DNA of 64,000 bases from Drosophila persimilis (taxonomy: Eukaryota > Arthropoda > Insecta > Diptera > Drosophilidae). Position 1 is the first letter of the stretch. Every line of letters begins with the position of its first letter. Made by a program: the position numbers and the translations under genes. The notes below the pieces were generated by a model. That model was not told the origin of the DNA. It worked only from the letters and a program-made list of their open reading frames with translations, and did not search any database. Shown one piece after another: positions 1 through 10,746 of this stretch. The stretch is from NCBI RefSeq assembly GCF_003286085.1, contig NW_020825706.1, positions 4,092,001-4,156,000 of the forward strand. The letters run 5' to 3'.

Positions 1-2480
1 ATAGTTTGGACAGCTCTGAGATGTCGTGTAGAAAGGCTGAGCCCAGGTGCTGTAGCCTTCTTCTGCTGAGAGCTGGGCAAGAGCAGAACAGATGTTCCAC
101 TGTCTCCTCCTCTTCCTCGTCTCTACAGCTGCGACAAAAATCGTTATTGTATAGTCTTTGCTATTAGCCAGTGTCCCGTGAGGGAACGTGTGACTACGCT
201 GCACCTTTTCCTGCTTAACTTGAGGAGCTCGGAGGTGCGCTTAATGTCCATGGTCGGCCATGTTTGCCGAGTTGTGCGACATCGTGGCACTGTTTGCCAC
301 ATATCGTTTGTTAGTCGCTTGTATTGCTCCCTTATAATGAGCTTACAGGTGGCCATTGGCATACAGATATCCTCCTTGTCTTGGAGAAGGGGGATTGTAG
401 TGCCAGATCTGGCCAGCTCGTCCGCTATATAGTTGCCCTCGATGTCCCGGTGGCCCGGGACCCAAATCAGGCTAATAGCAAATTGCTGAGCCATCTCGGC
501 CGAGTTCGAGGAAATCGCGCTTAGCGAGTTGATCGCAGCCTGGCTGTCGCTATAAATGTTTAGATTGGTTCCGTGACGGCAGCCGCTTGTAGGCAGTCTA
601 GAGCCTCCCTGATTGCTATGACTTCCGCTTGAAAGACACTGCAGTGATCTGGGAGTCTGAAGGAATGCCTTATGTTTAGCTGTTCAGAGTAGATTCCCCC
701 TCCGACTCTGTCGTCCAGCTTTGATCCATCTGTGAAGATGTTTATGGCCCCATCTGGGCCTGGGAGTCCCTCGAGCCATTCGTCTCTGTGAGGGATGATT
801 GTGTCGAAGGGAGTGTCTGTGTACTCTCTTGGAACTTGGTAGTCTGTTTTTGAGGGGACGGTACTGCTATTTAATATGGCTGAGTGACCTATGCACTGTG
901 TCACCCATTGATCTGAGTCTCTTAGACGTATTGCTGCTGCTTCTGCCCGTTCCTTTCCTGCGAGTTCAAGGCTCTGTAGGCATAGGATGGCATTTAGCGC
1001 ATCATTTGGGGTGGTGCGGAGAGCTCCGCTGATGCATAGGGCGGCAGTCCGCTGGACTTTGCCCAGTTGCTTGGTGATCGCCCTTTTTGATAGGGCCGGC
1101 CACCACACCGTAACTCCGTAGAGTAGTATTGGTCTAACTATAGCTTGATATATCCATTGGACTATGCTTGGGATCATACCCCATCTTAGCCCAATAGCTT
1201 TTTTGCATGTATAGAGTGCAGTCATTGCCTTCTTCACTCTGTCTTTGACATTCAGGTTCCAGCTAAGCTTCTTGTCAATTACCAACCCTAAGTAACTGGC
1301 ACTGTCGCTAAAGGAGAGCCTGCATCCTTGTAGTATTGGAGGGTTGAGGGGCGGGACCTTGTATTTATTTGTGAATAGTACGAGTTCCGTTTTTGAGGGA
1401 TTTACTCCCAGACCGCGCGATTCCGTCCAATCCGACAGTTGCGCTAGCTTTGTGGACATTAAGTCGCACAGTGTTTGGGGGTATTTCCCCGAGAAGATAA
1501 TCGCAACGTCGTCCGCATAGGCCACGACTTTGCAGCCCCCCCTTTCTAGGTCACATAAAATCTTGTTGACTGCTATGCTCCACAGAAGAGGAGACAGGAC
1601 ACCACCTTGCGGGGTGCCTCTGTTGACATACCTTGACTGGGCGGACGATCCCATCGATGATGTCACCGTCCTGCATGTGAGCAATTGATCAATGAGCATC
1701 ACCAAGTGACGGTCCACCCCCCAGGTCAGTCAGGGCTTCTGTAATGGCGCCCGGTACAACGTTGTTGAAAGCTCCCTCAATATCGAGAAAGGCTATGAGT
1801 GAGTACTCTTTGTGCTGCAGAGATTTCTCTACCGCTGAGATCACTTCATGAAGAGCCGTTTCCGTGGATTTTCCTTTCCGGTAGGCATGCTGTGCGCCTG
1901 ACAGCAACTGAGGGTGTATAGTTGTCCTCAGTTGCAGCCCGACGAGTCTCTCAAAGGTTTTGAGGAGGAAGGACGATAGGCTGATTGGTCTAAAGTCTTT
2001 TGCAGCTGAGTGCGAGGCTTTCCCAGCTTTTGGAATGAAGACTATCTTTGCCTTAAGCCATGTTCGCGGGATTGTACCCACAGCCAGTATCTTTCTGAAG
2101 ATACCTTGTAGCCAGTTGATGGCCGTATCCCCGGCCTTCTGAAGTTGGGCCGGGATTACCTGGTCTGGGCCTGGCGATTTGAACGGGTTGAAGCTGTTTA
2201 TTGCCCAGCTTATGTTACGTTTTGTGAGGATGTGATCTATCGAGGTTACCGGTCCCCCTCCTGGAAGATGTGCCGTCTCGATGGTTGTGCACCCTGGAAA
2301 ATGTGTGTCTAGTAGAATGTGCAGGGACTCCTCAGAATGCAGGTGCGGGTTTTACCTTCATGTTGAGCTACAATTATCTTGTACTCCTTCGACCCTAGTC
2401 CACAAACCTTGTCTCCCACTATCTAAGGTTCCTGGATCTGGGCTACGTCTGCTCCGTTCTCTTCGAGGCGGAGTATAAGA
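1..2480 (-). pseudogene. LINE ORF2 (APE remnant, reverse transcriptase, RNase H), broken
   Basis: This is the polymerase of LINE copy 1. At 2,480-2,350 the frame has the N-terminal start of an APE endonuclease (GADVAQIQEP, GKTRTCIL). It then jumps directly to the linker before RT (HFPGCTTIETAHLPGG), so the catalytic core of the endonuclease is gone. RT follows (FIPKAGKASHSAAKDFRPISL, GTPQGGVLSPLLW, catalytic YADD near 1,530), then RNase H (IFTDGSKLDD, FQAEVIAIREALD, WVPGHRDIEGN). Compared with the copy at 13,381 there is one extra G in a run near 1,717 and a missing base near 568, both causing frameshifts. The 3' end continues left of base 1. Confidence 0.85.
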
Positions 2481-2495
2481 GCAGCGGATGCTGCT

Positions 2496-3709
2496 TTACA
2501 GTGGTGGAGATTGATCTGAAGGAGCCTCAGGGACATCGTGAGTGTTCTCCACCACTGTAATGTCGGCATCCGGATCGTCCTCGACTTCCTCGTGGCAACA
2601 CATCGCCTCGAAGTCGCATCTCAGCGTGCCATCGGTGGAGTAGCCCTCTGGGTCTATCTCTGTGTGATCGTCGGGTGCTTCGATCTCCGAGGCAGCGTCG
2701 TGCTCGACTGGCTTGTCGACAGGACGTGCCCCGGCCGCCGCATCTGACTTGTAGACCTTTACGGTCACAGAGCTGAACCCAAAATTGAGCTCGCCTTTGG
2801 CAGCCTCAATCGGGGCCAGCGACTCTTTGTTGAGGACGACCACCGCCTGGTTTGTGGGGCCCTGTGTCGTCTCAACTTTGACCACCTTCCAATTCGCTGT
2901 TGGGAGGTGGGGGTTGCATCTTTGCAGCATTTTTAGGATGCGCTCCGGCTGTGGGGTCCAGGCTGCTTTTCCAGCAGCTCGAAGCAGCGGTCGGCCAGTG
3001 CCGCTTCCACCCACTTACACTGGTTTCTATGTATCCGGGAGTCCACGCTGCCTTTGTCCAGGACGCCAATCAGCGTCCATTCTCTGGCAATCTGCGCGAA
3101 CGATGCGTTAGGCAGCACTCTGGAGCGCTTCGGTGTCGGCCCCGGAGTCTCCTGCGAGCGCTGCCTTTTTTGCTGAGGAGCTTCCTCCTTCGGTGCTTCC
3201 TTGCCAAAGTTCGGCAGCACCTTCGAGGCCCACTCAACCTTCTTAATCCATTTGTCCGTCGGGCTGGACATCTGGCTTTCGTTCTGCCGACGGAGTATGT
3301 TGCCAGCACATCTTCTATCGGCATATGTAAAAGATTTGGCTTGGACACTAGTAGATGGTGACTCATCACCCGCCACTTTACCAGCAGGCAGAGCAGCTGC
3401 AGGATTGCATAGCCACTCTGCCAAGGTATCGGTTTTGGGAGCCAATTCACCACCCACCCCGACACCGGGATGGGACCCCTTTGGGCTCTCCCTAGCATCT
3501 TCCGCCGCGCAGGTTTTCCCTGCTGATTTGCGGGTCGGGCCAGGCCTTTGGGCCGCTGCCTTCCCCTGTTTGGGATTGCTCCCTGTTGGCATTTGGGGAG
3601 TGCCAGACTCATTTTGTTTGTTTTTAAATTCTTCCATTCTTTTCCCACGAGCTGCAGAGAAGGGGTACGGTCCGTCCGGGCAGAGATCCACGTTGCCCGG
3701 ATAAGGCAT
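2496..3709 (-). pseudogene. LINE ORF1 (nucleic-acid-binding protein), frameshifted
   Basis: The first ORF of LINE copy 1. It begins at ATG 3,709-3,707 and runs about 250 codons with a Pro/Lys/Arg-rich, low-complexity N-terminal half containing Arg/Lys patches. It then shifts frame near 2,960, where the second frame (3,014-2,496) carries on the same protein. The central part (FAQIAREWTLIGVLDKG, then KWVEAAL and later LQRCNPHLPTANWKVV) lines up by eye with the ORF1 at 44,546-45,166, which also has LLQRQNPDVPTGDWKVL. This looks like the DUF4780-type ORF1 domain of LOA and R1-type LINEs (named from memory). ORF1 proteins coat the LINE RNA in the RNP. No CCHC knuckle is visible. Confidence 0.7.
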
Positions 3710-4006
3710 ACTTAGAACAGGGGGCTGCCAAGTCCCTGAGCTCTCCGTTAACGACTGGGCTAGCCCCCAGCCAGGCTGACTCTCGGCACGGGTCGAATAA
3801 CACTCTTAGTCCGGACCGGTGTGAGCTGAATGTGGGGGGTTGGGATGTGGGTAGGTAGTGTGTAGGGATAGGGGAGTGTGTGAGCTACTACTACGAGGCG
3901 GCACCACAAGCGCATCCTCAGTGTTGCTACTTCGCGAACACCCGCTGGCTGTCCGGGGCTGCTTATTTTCGGTACTCTCCCTAGGAATGTCCGATTATTC
4001 GCAGCT

Positions 4007-4039
4007 GACCTACCTATATGACCTGTATATAGGTAGGTC
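4007..4039. repeat. 13-bp perfect inverted repeat in LINE 5' UTR
   Basis: The arms gacctacctatat (4,007-4,019) and atataggtaggtc (4,027-4,039) are exact reverse complements around a 7-nt loop. They lie in the presumed 5' UTR of LINE copy 1, about 300 bp upstream of ORF1. They could form an RNA hairpin; no function is shown. Confidence 0.7.
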
Positions 4040-4240
4040 GTTCGCTATCCGCAACCTGCGACCCGTCCGGTGGCCTCAGCTAGGCCCCCTTTGAGCCACC
4101 TCACGAGCTCATCAGACCAGATATATTCCACTTACAGAGCGACCAATCAATTACTATAATAGGCAAATATAACTAATAAAGGTAATGAAGATAAAGTAGA
4201 AACATCCCACAAGATACTGATAAAAATCACATATACTGAA

Positions 4241-5242
4241 ATGACAGAGTCATTAGTGAAAGATATAATAAAGGAATATGTGTGTACCAAAAAGAGTGCA
4301 CTATATTTCCATAATGAAGTAGACTTCCTGTTCCAAAGGGCATTCCTGGAGATAATCAGTCCCAATCACTTGACTAAACTGATTAAATCCAGTACCAAAC
4401 TCATAAATATTCCGAACTACTCCGAATTCAAGGAACAAATATTGAAGAATCATAAAAAGCTACTTCACCCAGGTATCTAAAATACCACTAATTGGTTTAA
4501 ACGACAATTCTACTACCCCGATTATCAAAAGTTAATCCAAAATATTATCAATGAATGTCCTACGTGCAACGTTGCTAAAACAGAGAGAGCATTGTAACAC
4601 CAATCTAACCTTCGAAATCACACCTGAAATACAAAAAATCAGAGAAAAGTATGTCATGGATTTCTATTTGGTAGGCAATCAACAATTCCTATCATGCATC
4701 GATGTATATTCTAAATTCGCTACCCTTGTAGAAGTCAAGAGTCGTGACTGGTTAGAAACAAGAGAGCCATCATAAAAGTCTTTAACGAAATGGGCAAGCC
4801 ACAGGGAATTAAAGCCGACAAAGATTCAGCCTTTATGTGCGCAGCATTGCAAGCATGGTTGAATGCGGAAAGTGTGAAAATCGAAATCACTACCAGTAAA
4901 AATGGGTTTTCTGATGTAGAACGGCTACACAAAATGATCAATGAAAAATTTAGAATCATTTCAAGCGAGGATAACATAGAGAACAAGCTCAGAAAATTCG
5001 AGTTAATTCTATACACTTATAACCGTAAAACGGTTCATAATACTACAAAAAGATCCCCAGCTGATATCTTCCTGTACGCCGGACTACCAGATAATAACAC
5101 CCAACTGAATAAGGTTAGGAAGATCAATCATTTGAATAACGATCGAATCGACTTTGAAGTAGACACACGCTACAAGAATGCACCCCTAGTTAAAACAAAA
5201 ACAACCAATCATTTCAAAGGACAGGGGAAATTAGGCAGGTAG
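4241..5242 (+). pseudogene. Retroviral-type integrase, broken
   Basis: Three frames together show an integrase. The HHCC zinc-binding motif is at 4,440-4,590 (NHKKLLHPGI, then [12 protein letters not shown]). The first catalytic Asp lies in VMDFYLVGNQQF near 4,655, the second in GIKADKDSAF (4,806-4,835), and the Glu in DVERLHKMINE near 4,920. There is a stop in the zinc domain (TAA at 4,478-4,480), a frame change near 4,550 and another near 4,770. In life it would join element cDNA to the chromosome. The catalytic triad is still readable although the frame is broken. Confidence 0.7.
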
Positions 5243-5385
5243 ACGAAAAGCACTTTGAAGAGAAAAATAGAGGGAGGAAAATTACCCACTATAAAACGAA
5301 ATTCAAAAGAAAGAAAAAAACTAATAAAAGTAAATACGATAATTGCAGAGTACCCGAAGAGAGTACTGGGAATCTGGAGCTACAA

Positions 5386-6080
5386 CATGATTAAGATTAT
5401 AAGCTTACTAATGTTCACCGTTCTACAGTCTACCGGACAGAATATAGAGATAGATCCCATCAACTCAAGGAATGGATATCTCATATTAAAAAAAAAACCA
5501 TTAACATACCCATTAATTATGAATATCTTTATTTAACAATTAATATAACGAGAACAGATGAAACATATCTTATTGTCCCATATCCAGATGAAGACAATAA
5601 CATTCTCACTGACCTAACGCAAAAGAATTATTACGTTCTAGAAAACGAGGTATATGAGAAAGAATCAAATGAAAAATAAATGACGAATGTATATCAGGAA
5701 TAGTCAAACAAATAGCAACAAAATGTCCATACACCAAAGCACACCAAAACTTTCAAATAAGTTTCATAGAATCCAATATATTGTTAACTTGGGAATTACC
5801 AAAAACCATATTAAAGCAAGATTGCCTAAACCAAGAAATAAAAGTAAAAGGTAACGCATTAATAAAAATACATAATTGCAGTGTACAATTAAATGAATTC
5901 TTAATATCTAACTCAATACCAGAATTTGCACAAAGCATATACATCAACAATAACGTAACAAAATCGAAATGTCTTATTTGCAAACCAAAGAAATCGTAAT
6001 AGGAAGTACGCGATTAAATAATGTATTACATGTAAGCTTAATACTAGTATTTGTCATAATCATAACAGGATTAAGCTAAA
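5386..6080 (+). pseudogene. env-like glycoprotein remnant
   Basis: Directly downstream of integrase a frame opens with a hydrophobic leader (MIKIISLLMFTVLQSTGQ), as expected for an envelope signal peptide. It breaks at an A-run near 5,490. Further pieces in other frames follow (LTINITRTDETYLIVPYP, and 5,781-5,999 with Cys-rich KCLICKP). A hydrophobic stretch near 6,020-6,075 (VSLILVFVIIITGLS) would be the membrane anchor. The total is much shorter than the roughly 450-550 residues usual for errantivirus env, so a central part is probably deleted. Frameshifts and stops rule out a functional product. Confidence 0.5.
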
Positions 6081-6202
6081 AATTGTTTAATCTAAGTAAA
6101 AGCAATAAGCCTAAACCCGACTCGCACATAAAAACATCCTTAGACGAAGACGAAACTATATCCAAGGATAATCGCCTGAGGACAGGCTTAAATCTAACGG
6201 GG

Positions 6203-6860
6203 AGTGACATATCTATAGTCCATGCTCCGCATACCCTTATCTATGTCCATTACCCTGCACCCACATACTATAAACAATCCGACACCCTCAGCCGCGAACG
6301 CCCATAAACAATCTCACGCTCGAAGTGGACCAGCCTATAGCCGGCAATGTAAACACACACCCTAAGCTAGAAGTTGAACATAAAACAATAGATGCCGCAA
6401 ATCCAGCCGCACTAGAATCACGCCACCTTCCAGAGATCAATTACTAATCAATTCTCAAGAACCACGCTATCCTAGCTCACCAATCAGAGGCCCTATTCTC
6501 AGCCACCCCCAAGTAATGCAACACCGATCATACGCAGCGGAAGCCTTTCATCAAAAGCCGCCTTTCCCACATTTCGATCGAGTCACGTACTCCATCACCG
6601 AAACCGAAGCCAACGCCTCCGAATCCCAATCCGAGCATCATAATATAAATAGTCTACATCTAAGTAGGCAAGTCAGTTCTGTTCAAGACAAACGTCAATC
6701 GCGACACCGTCGGAGAATTCACCCAAGTTAATTCCATTCAAGACATCTGACCTCAGTCATCGTCGGGGAAACTAACTAACCATTGTACGCTAAGTTTAAG
6801 TGAAATAATAAATCTTTTTTAAACCTTAAACTCAAGTGTCGCATATTTAATTATATTACA
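6203..6860 (+). repeat. Probable 3' LTR of the errantivirus fragment
   Basis: A G-rich stretch (aacggggag) is followed by AGTGACATAT, which resembles LTR starts in the 17.6/297 group. The segment ends in a polyadenylation-like aataataaatc and an AT-rich end near 6,860. No second copy exists in the window, so the limits are estimates. Confidence 0.4.
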
Positions 6861-6920
6861 CTTTCTTTATTACACTCTATTATAAATTTTTAATACCTTT
6901 ATAAAATAAGATACAAAAAA

Positions 6921-8045
6921 AACGAGGGGGAACGTTGTGAGTTGCTGCGGACACCGCAACTCTACGGTTATACCCGATACTAAGTCAGTATGGCTCTCCT
7001 CCGGCAGACGCCGCTAATATTTAACGACACGACAAAGAGTGCGTGCGAGAGAGACAGAAAATCAGTCTGAGCGTGACGTCGGGCGCTGCGTAGCCAATGC
7101 AAATTGATTTGTTCCTTTTGGCTATAAAAATGATCTGATCTGATCCAGATTCACCAATCTGATAGATATGGTCATTATCTATGATTCTGCGTTTTTAGTT
7201 TTCTCAAATCTGCAATATTGTGGATGCAACAGATTTTCGTCCTTTGTGGGGGCGGAAGGGGGTGGGGCGAAATTTTGAGATATACGTTTTATAGTGAGAT
7301 CTAACAGGAGTACGGACACTAAATTTGGTTACTCTAGCCTTAATATTCTCTGAGATTTGTGAATATCCCCAGATTTGCATCCTTTGCGGGGGCGGAAGGG
7401 GGTGTGGCGAAATTTTGAAACAAACTCGTCTCGGTCCGATATATTAGGAGTGTGGATACCAAATTTGGTTGCTCTAGCTTTTATAGTCTCTGAGATCTAG
7501 GCGCTAATGTTTTACTCTAAGCAAAGCAGCCTATTCTACGTGTGTGTTAGAGAGAGACAGGGCGAGAAAAAATGAAATTGTTTTCTTGACGCTGGCTATA
7601 ATAATAATACGATCCAATTCAGATTCTGCAGCATAAAAGATATGGTCATTCTCTACGATTCTGCGTTTTTGGTTTTCTCGTATCTTTAAAATTGTGGATG
7701 CCACAGATTTTCGCCCTTTGAGGGGGCGGAAGTGGGCGGGGCAAAGTTTTGAAATATTTTGGTAGCAGTGACATATCACAGAAGTCTGGATCCAAAACAT
7801 CGTTGCTCTAGCTCTTATAGTCTTTGAGCATTAGGCGCTGAAGGGGACGGACAGACGGACAGACGGACAGACGGACAGACGGACGGACGGACAGACAGAC
7901 AGGGCTCAATCGACTCGGCTATTGATGCTGATCAAGAATATATATACTTTATAGGGTCGGAAACGATTCCTTCTGGACGTTACACACATCCACTTTTACC
8001 ACAAATCTAATATACCCCAATACTCATTTTGAGTATCGGGTATAA
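6921..8045 (-). mobile_element. DINE-1/INE-1-like non-autonomous Helitron, copy A (near full length)
   Basis: It begins aacgagggggaacgttgtga and ends at tgagtatcgggtat, without a target duplication, as expected for Helitrons. It has a subterminal hairpin (gagttgctgcggacaccgcaactc), three internal repeats of a block containing gggggcggaag near 7,230, 7,380 and 7,705, and a ggacagac microsatellite at 7,846-7,905. The other end carries an imperfect palindrome, atactcattttgagtat. It has no coding capacity. The sequence resembles INE-1/DINE-1 and, from memory, the ISY/ISX elements of D. miranda. Orientation is defined here so that plus begins with atacccgatact. Confidence 0.85.
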
Positions 8046-8401
8046 AAAAAACAAAAAAAAATTTAAATTAAAAATTATTATTACTGTGGGGGGACTTATA
8101 CATCTGCGCGTATAATCCTCCCGGTGGTATCGAATTTGAGGCTACTTTCTCGCAATAATTGTTGTCGACAGATTCATTAAGAAATCATAACTTTATTTCG
8201 TTCATTCGTCTTATATTTAATTTACACAGTGTTTTATAATTTTCTCTTCTCTCGCTTTTATTTAAGCCGCGCACACAGAACACAACCTCTCTCTCTCGTA
8301 GCTCAAACTCTTCCTCTTCGATTACTCGATCCTCGTTTCTATTCGATTATTTCCTCTCTATATGTTAATGGTGCTCCCGTTACTGCCTTTCCTACATTCG
8401 G
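8046..8401 (-). other. Presumed 3' end or LTR of the mdg3-like element; not delimited
   Basis: AT- and pyrimidine-rich stretch between DINE copy A and the end of the integrase frame. An LTR is expected here for the minus-strand element, but I could not find matching termini or a clear repeat on the other side. No gene is visible. Confidence 0.3.
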
Positions 8402-9328
8402 TCATCCGACATCCTCATTCGTCCCGAATGATGGATACCACTTTTTCATGTGCTCTGCCACTGTGTTAGTCCGGTTAGGTCCCTCTTCCTCTCCTACTTT
8501 TTCGACTAAATATCTACCATGACTCAATTTGCGGACTATTTTATAAGGTCCAAAATATTTTTTCTTTAACTTTAAGCCCGCTCCAAACTGCGTTCTTTTG
8601 ATGGCAACTAATTCATCCACCTCATACTCGCGCTCTTCTCTCCTCTTCCTGTTATACGTTCTACTATTTTCTTCTTGCATTTTAGCTATGTTTCCTTTCA
8701 CTGTCTTTCGTATCTCTTCCTTTTCACTCTGTAGCTCGGCTAGCAACTCTTCTTCCAACATGTCCTTCAACTCAATATCATACCCTATTCTCATATCGAT
8801 GCCTGTCAGGATCTTAAATGGCGACACTTTCGTACTTCTCGGGGGTGACGAATTTATGAATTGCTGTACTCTACCGACATTCTTATACCATGCCTTAGGA
8901 TCTTCCGCACACAATTTCGTTAACAACGAGATGATCGTCCGATTCAGACGCTCCACTTGTCCGTTTCCCCTCGGCACTCCCGTGGCAATAAGCAAATGTT
9001 GTATATTTTGTGAGTCACAGTACTCCTTAAAGATTTTTGAAGTAAAAGCAGTACCGCGGTCAGTAACGACCCGCCTTGGATTTCAGAACAACTCTGATTG
9101 CCTTTGAAACTTATCAACCACCTCTTCTGCACCAGTGCTCTTCGTCGGATACAACCACACATATTTCGAGAAAGCATCTACTACTACCAAAATATGATTG
9201 TACCGTTTTTTCGTTAACTCCATAGGGCCTATATGATCAACATGAAAATTATTCAACGGTTCGTCACCCTTATCAATAAAATTCAGAAATCCTTCTGGTG
9301 AGAAATGAGCCTCGTAGTTTTTAATTCA
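8402..9328 (-). pseudogene. Integrase, catalytic and C-terminal part, mdg3-like
   Basis: Continuous minus-strand frame from the 518-bp insertion down to 8,402. It shows the DDE triad: Asp in FHVDHIGPMEL (about 9,240), Asp in RRVVTDRG (about 9,065) and Glu in RGNGQVERLNRTI (about 8,960). A basic C-terminal domain follows (FGAGLKLKKKYFGPYKIVRKL) and ends near 8,402. One in-frame TGA lies just before the second Asp (about 9,085). The rest is well conserved, so this part is one substitution away from open. The zinc-binding domain is on the other side of the insertion at 9,847. Confidence 0.8.
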
Positions 9329-9846
9329 ATGTTCATGTATATTGCGATTGACCTATTTACACGCTCATGATTGTAGTACACCGCCTAAGTAACTATTTTT
9401 ACGCGCATAGCTGTGTTGTTGTTTACTCGGGTCCAGAACATAGCTGTAATGTTCTCACACGCATGGCCAGACCCGCAGCTGCACACGCACACAGCGATGC
9501 GTTCCGTTGTTTTGCATTGAGACCGTCGCGTCGAGTCTTATCGCGTGATCTTTCAATTCCCTTTTGCTCGACTTCTTTTCGCGGAGTTGATGCAGTAGAA
9601 ACTTCTAGACGAAGCCGCCCGCACGCTTACTTTGAACCGCAGTAGAAACTTCTAGACGAAGCCGCCCGCACGCTTACTTTAAACCGCAGTAGAAACTTCT
9701 AGACGAAGCCGCCCGCACGCATAGTTTGTACCGCCGCAGAATCGAACCCCCCGCTAATCTTGTAATATAATTGTACTATAACCACCAATATTAAATAATC
9801 AATAAATACTAAATAAGCTCAAGATATAAACGATTATACAGTCCAC
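9329..9846. mobile_element. 518-bp unidentified insertion flanked by 7-bp TAATTCA
   Basis: The integrase reading frame stops at 9,847 and resumes at 9,328. The intervening 518 bp are flanked by taattca at 9,322-9,328 and 9,847-9,853. The insertion has no terminal inverted repeat that I can see and no coding potential. It contains three tandem 47-bp repeats and a GC-rich centre. It could be a solo LTR of an unknown family or a small non-autonomous element. Confidence 0.65.
9592..9732. repeat. Three tandem 47-bp repeats
   Basis: Units start at 9,592, 9,639 and 9,686, each opening gcagtagaaacttctagacg. The first two are nearly identical and the third diverges in its last ten bases. Confidence 0.9.
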
Positions 9847-10746
9847 TAATTCATAACCACCTTCTTTTCTACCATGTTTCGACTCGCTGACAATACATTC
9901 CAAGCACGACCTAACAATTACTTCTACTTTACTCGGCAAACTTGGTACTAGATCAGTAGTCTTTTTTACCCCAAAATGCCCTTGGCGATGGGCCATTAGA
10001 ATAATTTCCCTTTCCATGCTGGATGGTATCACAATGAGCTCCTTAGTAGGATCTTTATGCAAAATACCATGCTGCACGTAAAAGTCATCGTATGTTCCTT
10101 GTTCTAACACCTTAACTATTACGCTTGTCCATTCATCTAGTTTTTGTGCATTTTGTATTTTAATCCTAATCGTATCTTCCAATAGAAGACAATGTACTCT
10201 GCTTAAAGCATCGACGTGTTTCATTCTGACGCCCGACCGATGCCCAATATCAAACTCAAAATCCTGCAAAAATATTTCCCAGCAGGCTACCCTTAAGGAA
10301 ACTTCTCGTTTTTTCATCGTCATTGCAAAGGCGTTGCAATCTGTAACGATCTTTATTTTCATCCCCAATACGTATACTCTCCATTTCTTCAATGCTTGGA
10401 TTATAGCCAAGACCTCCAACTCATATGAATGATATTTCTCTTCAGTTGGCGTAGTCTTTCTACTCATATACTCTACTGGGTGAAACTGTTGATCCTCTGA
10501 GCTTCTTTGCAACAAAATGGCTCCATAACCAAATTTACTAGCATCACAATGGATTTCTGTAACTCTCTTTGGATTGAAAAGTAGCAAAACCGGTGGATTG
10601 GTTAATCGAAGCTTTAGCTGTTCAAACGAGGCCAGTTCTTCCATCCCCATTTTAAAAAAAACCTCATTTTTCAATAGATTTGTAAGTGGTTTAGCAACCG
10701 TGGCGAAATCTTTCACGAACCTACGGAAATATGATGTGAGACCCAT
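9847..10746 (-). pseudogene. RNase H and integrase zinc domain, mdg3-like
   Basis: The frame opens in the end of RT (YFRRFVKDFATVAKPL). It continues through the Ty3-type RNase H (IHCDASKFGYGAILLQ, EEKYHSYELEVLAI, VTDCNAFAMTMKKR), the tether (DALSRV) and the integrase HHCC finger (HRQGHFGVKKT then CLECIVSESKHGRK). The native frame ends at the insertion point at 9,847. The last residues of the open frame, up to 9,799, are read from inserted DNA. The DFD-to-RNase H spacing is normal for this family, so only the insertion damages this part. Confidence 0.8.

Larger units (their letters stand above)
1..4130 (-). mobile_element. LOA-clade (TRIM/Bilbo-like) LINE, copy 1, 3' end beyond window
   Basis: A non-LTR retrotransposon read right to left: 5' UTR (about 3,710-4,130), ORF1 (3,709-2,496) and ORF2 (about 2,480-1), with a reverse transcriptase followed by an RNase H domain. 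RT plus RNase H with an ORF1 lacking obvious CCHC knuckles fits the LOA clade, which includes TRIM of D. miranda and Bilbo of D. subobscura. The family name is from memory. It is nearly identical to the LINE at 13,381-29,067. Most of the APE endonuclease domain is missing, and several frameshifts make it dead. The window ends about 150 bp before the expected (CCTAA)n tail. Confidence 0.85.
4140..6860 (+). mobile_element. Errantivirus-like (Ty3/gypsy) 3' fragment: integrase, env remnant, probable 3' LTR
   Basis: AT-rich plus-strand segment that starts inside pol. It contains integrase zinc-finger and catalytic pieces, then a short env-like frame with a signal peptide and a C-terminal membrane anchor, then a sequence with LTR character ending in an A/T-rich polyadenylation region. 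Order and content fit the 3' third of an insect errantivirus (17.6/297/Tom group is a guess). No gag, protease or RT is present, so it is 5' truncated where it meets LINE copy 1. Its integrase is clearly different from that of the gypsy copies at 31-54 kb. Confidence 0.65.

Noticed and set aside
7846-7905. ggacagac repeats as a CRISPR-like or satellite array
   Set aside because: Same tract occurs in DINE copies A, C, D and E and is the family's internal microsatellite; there are no spacers.
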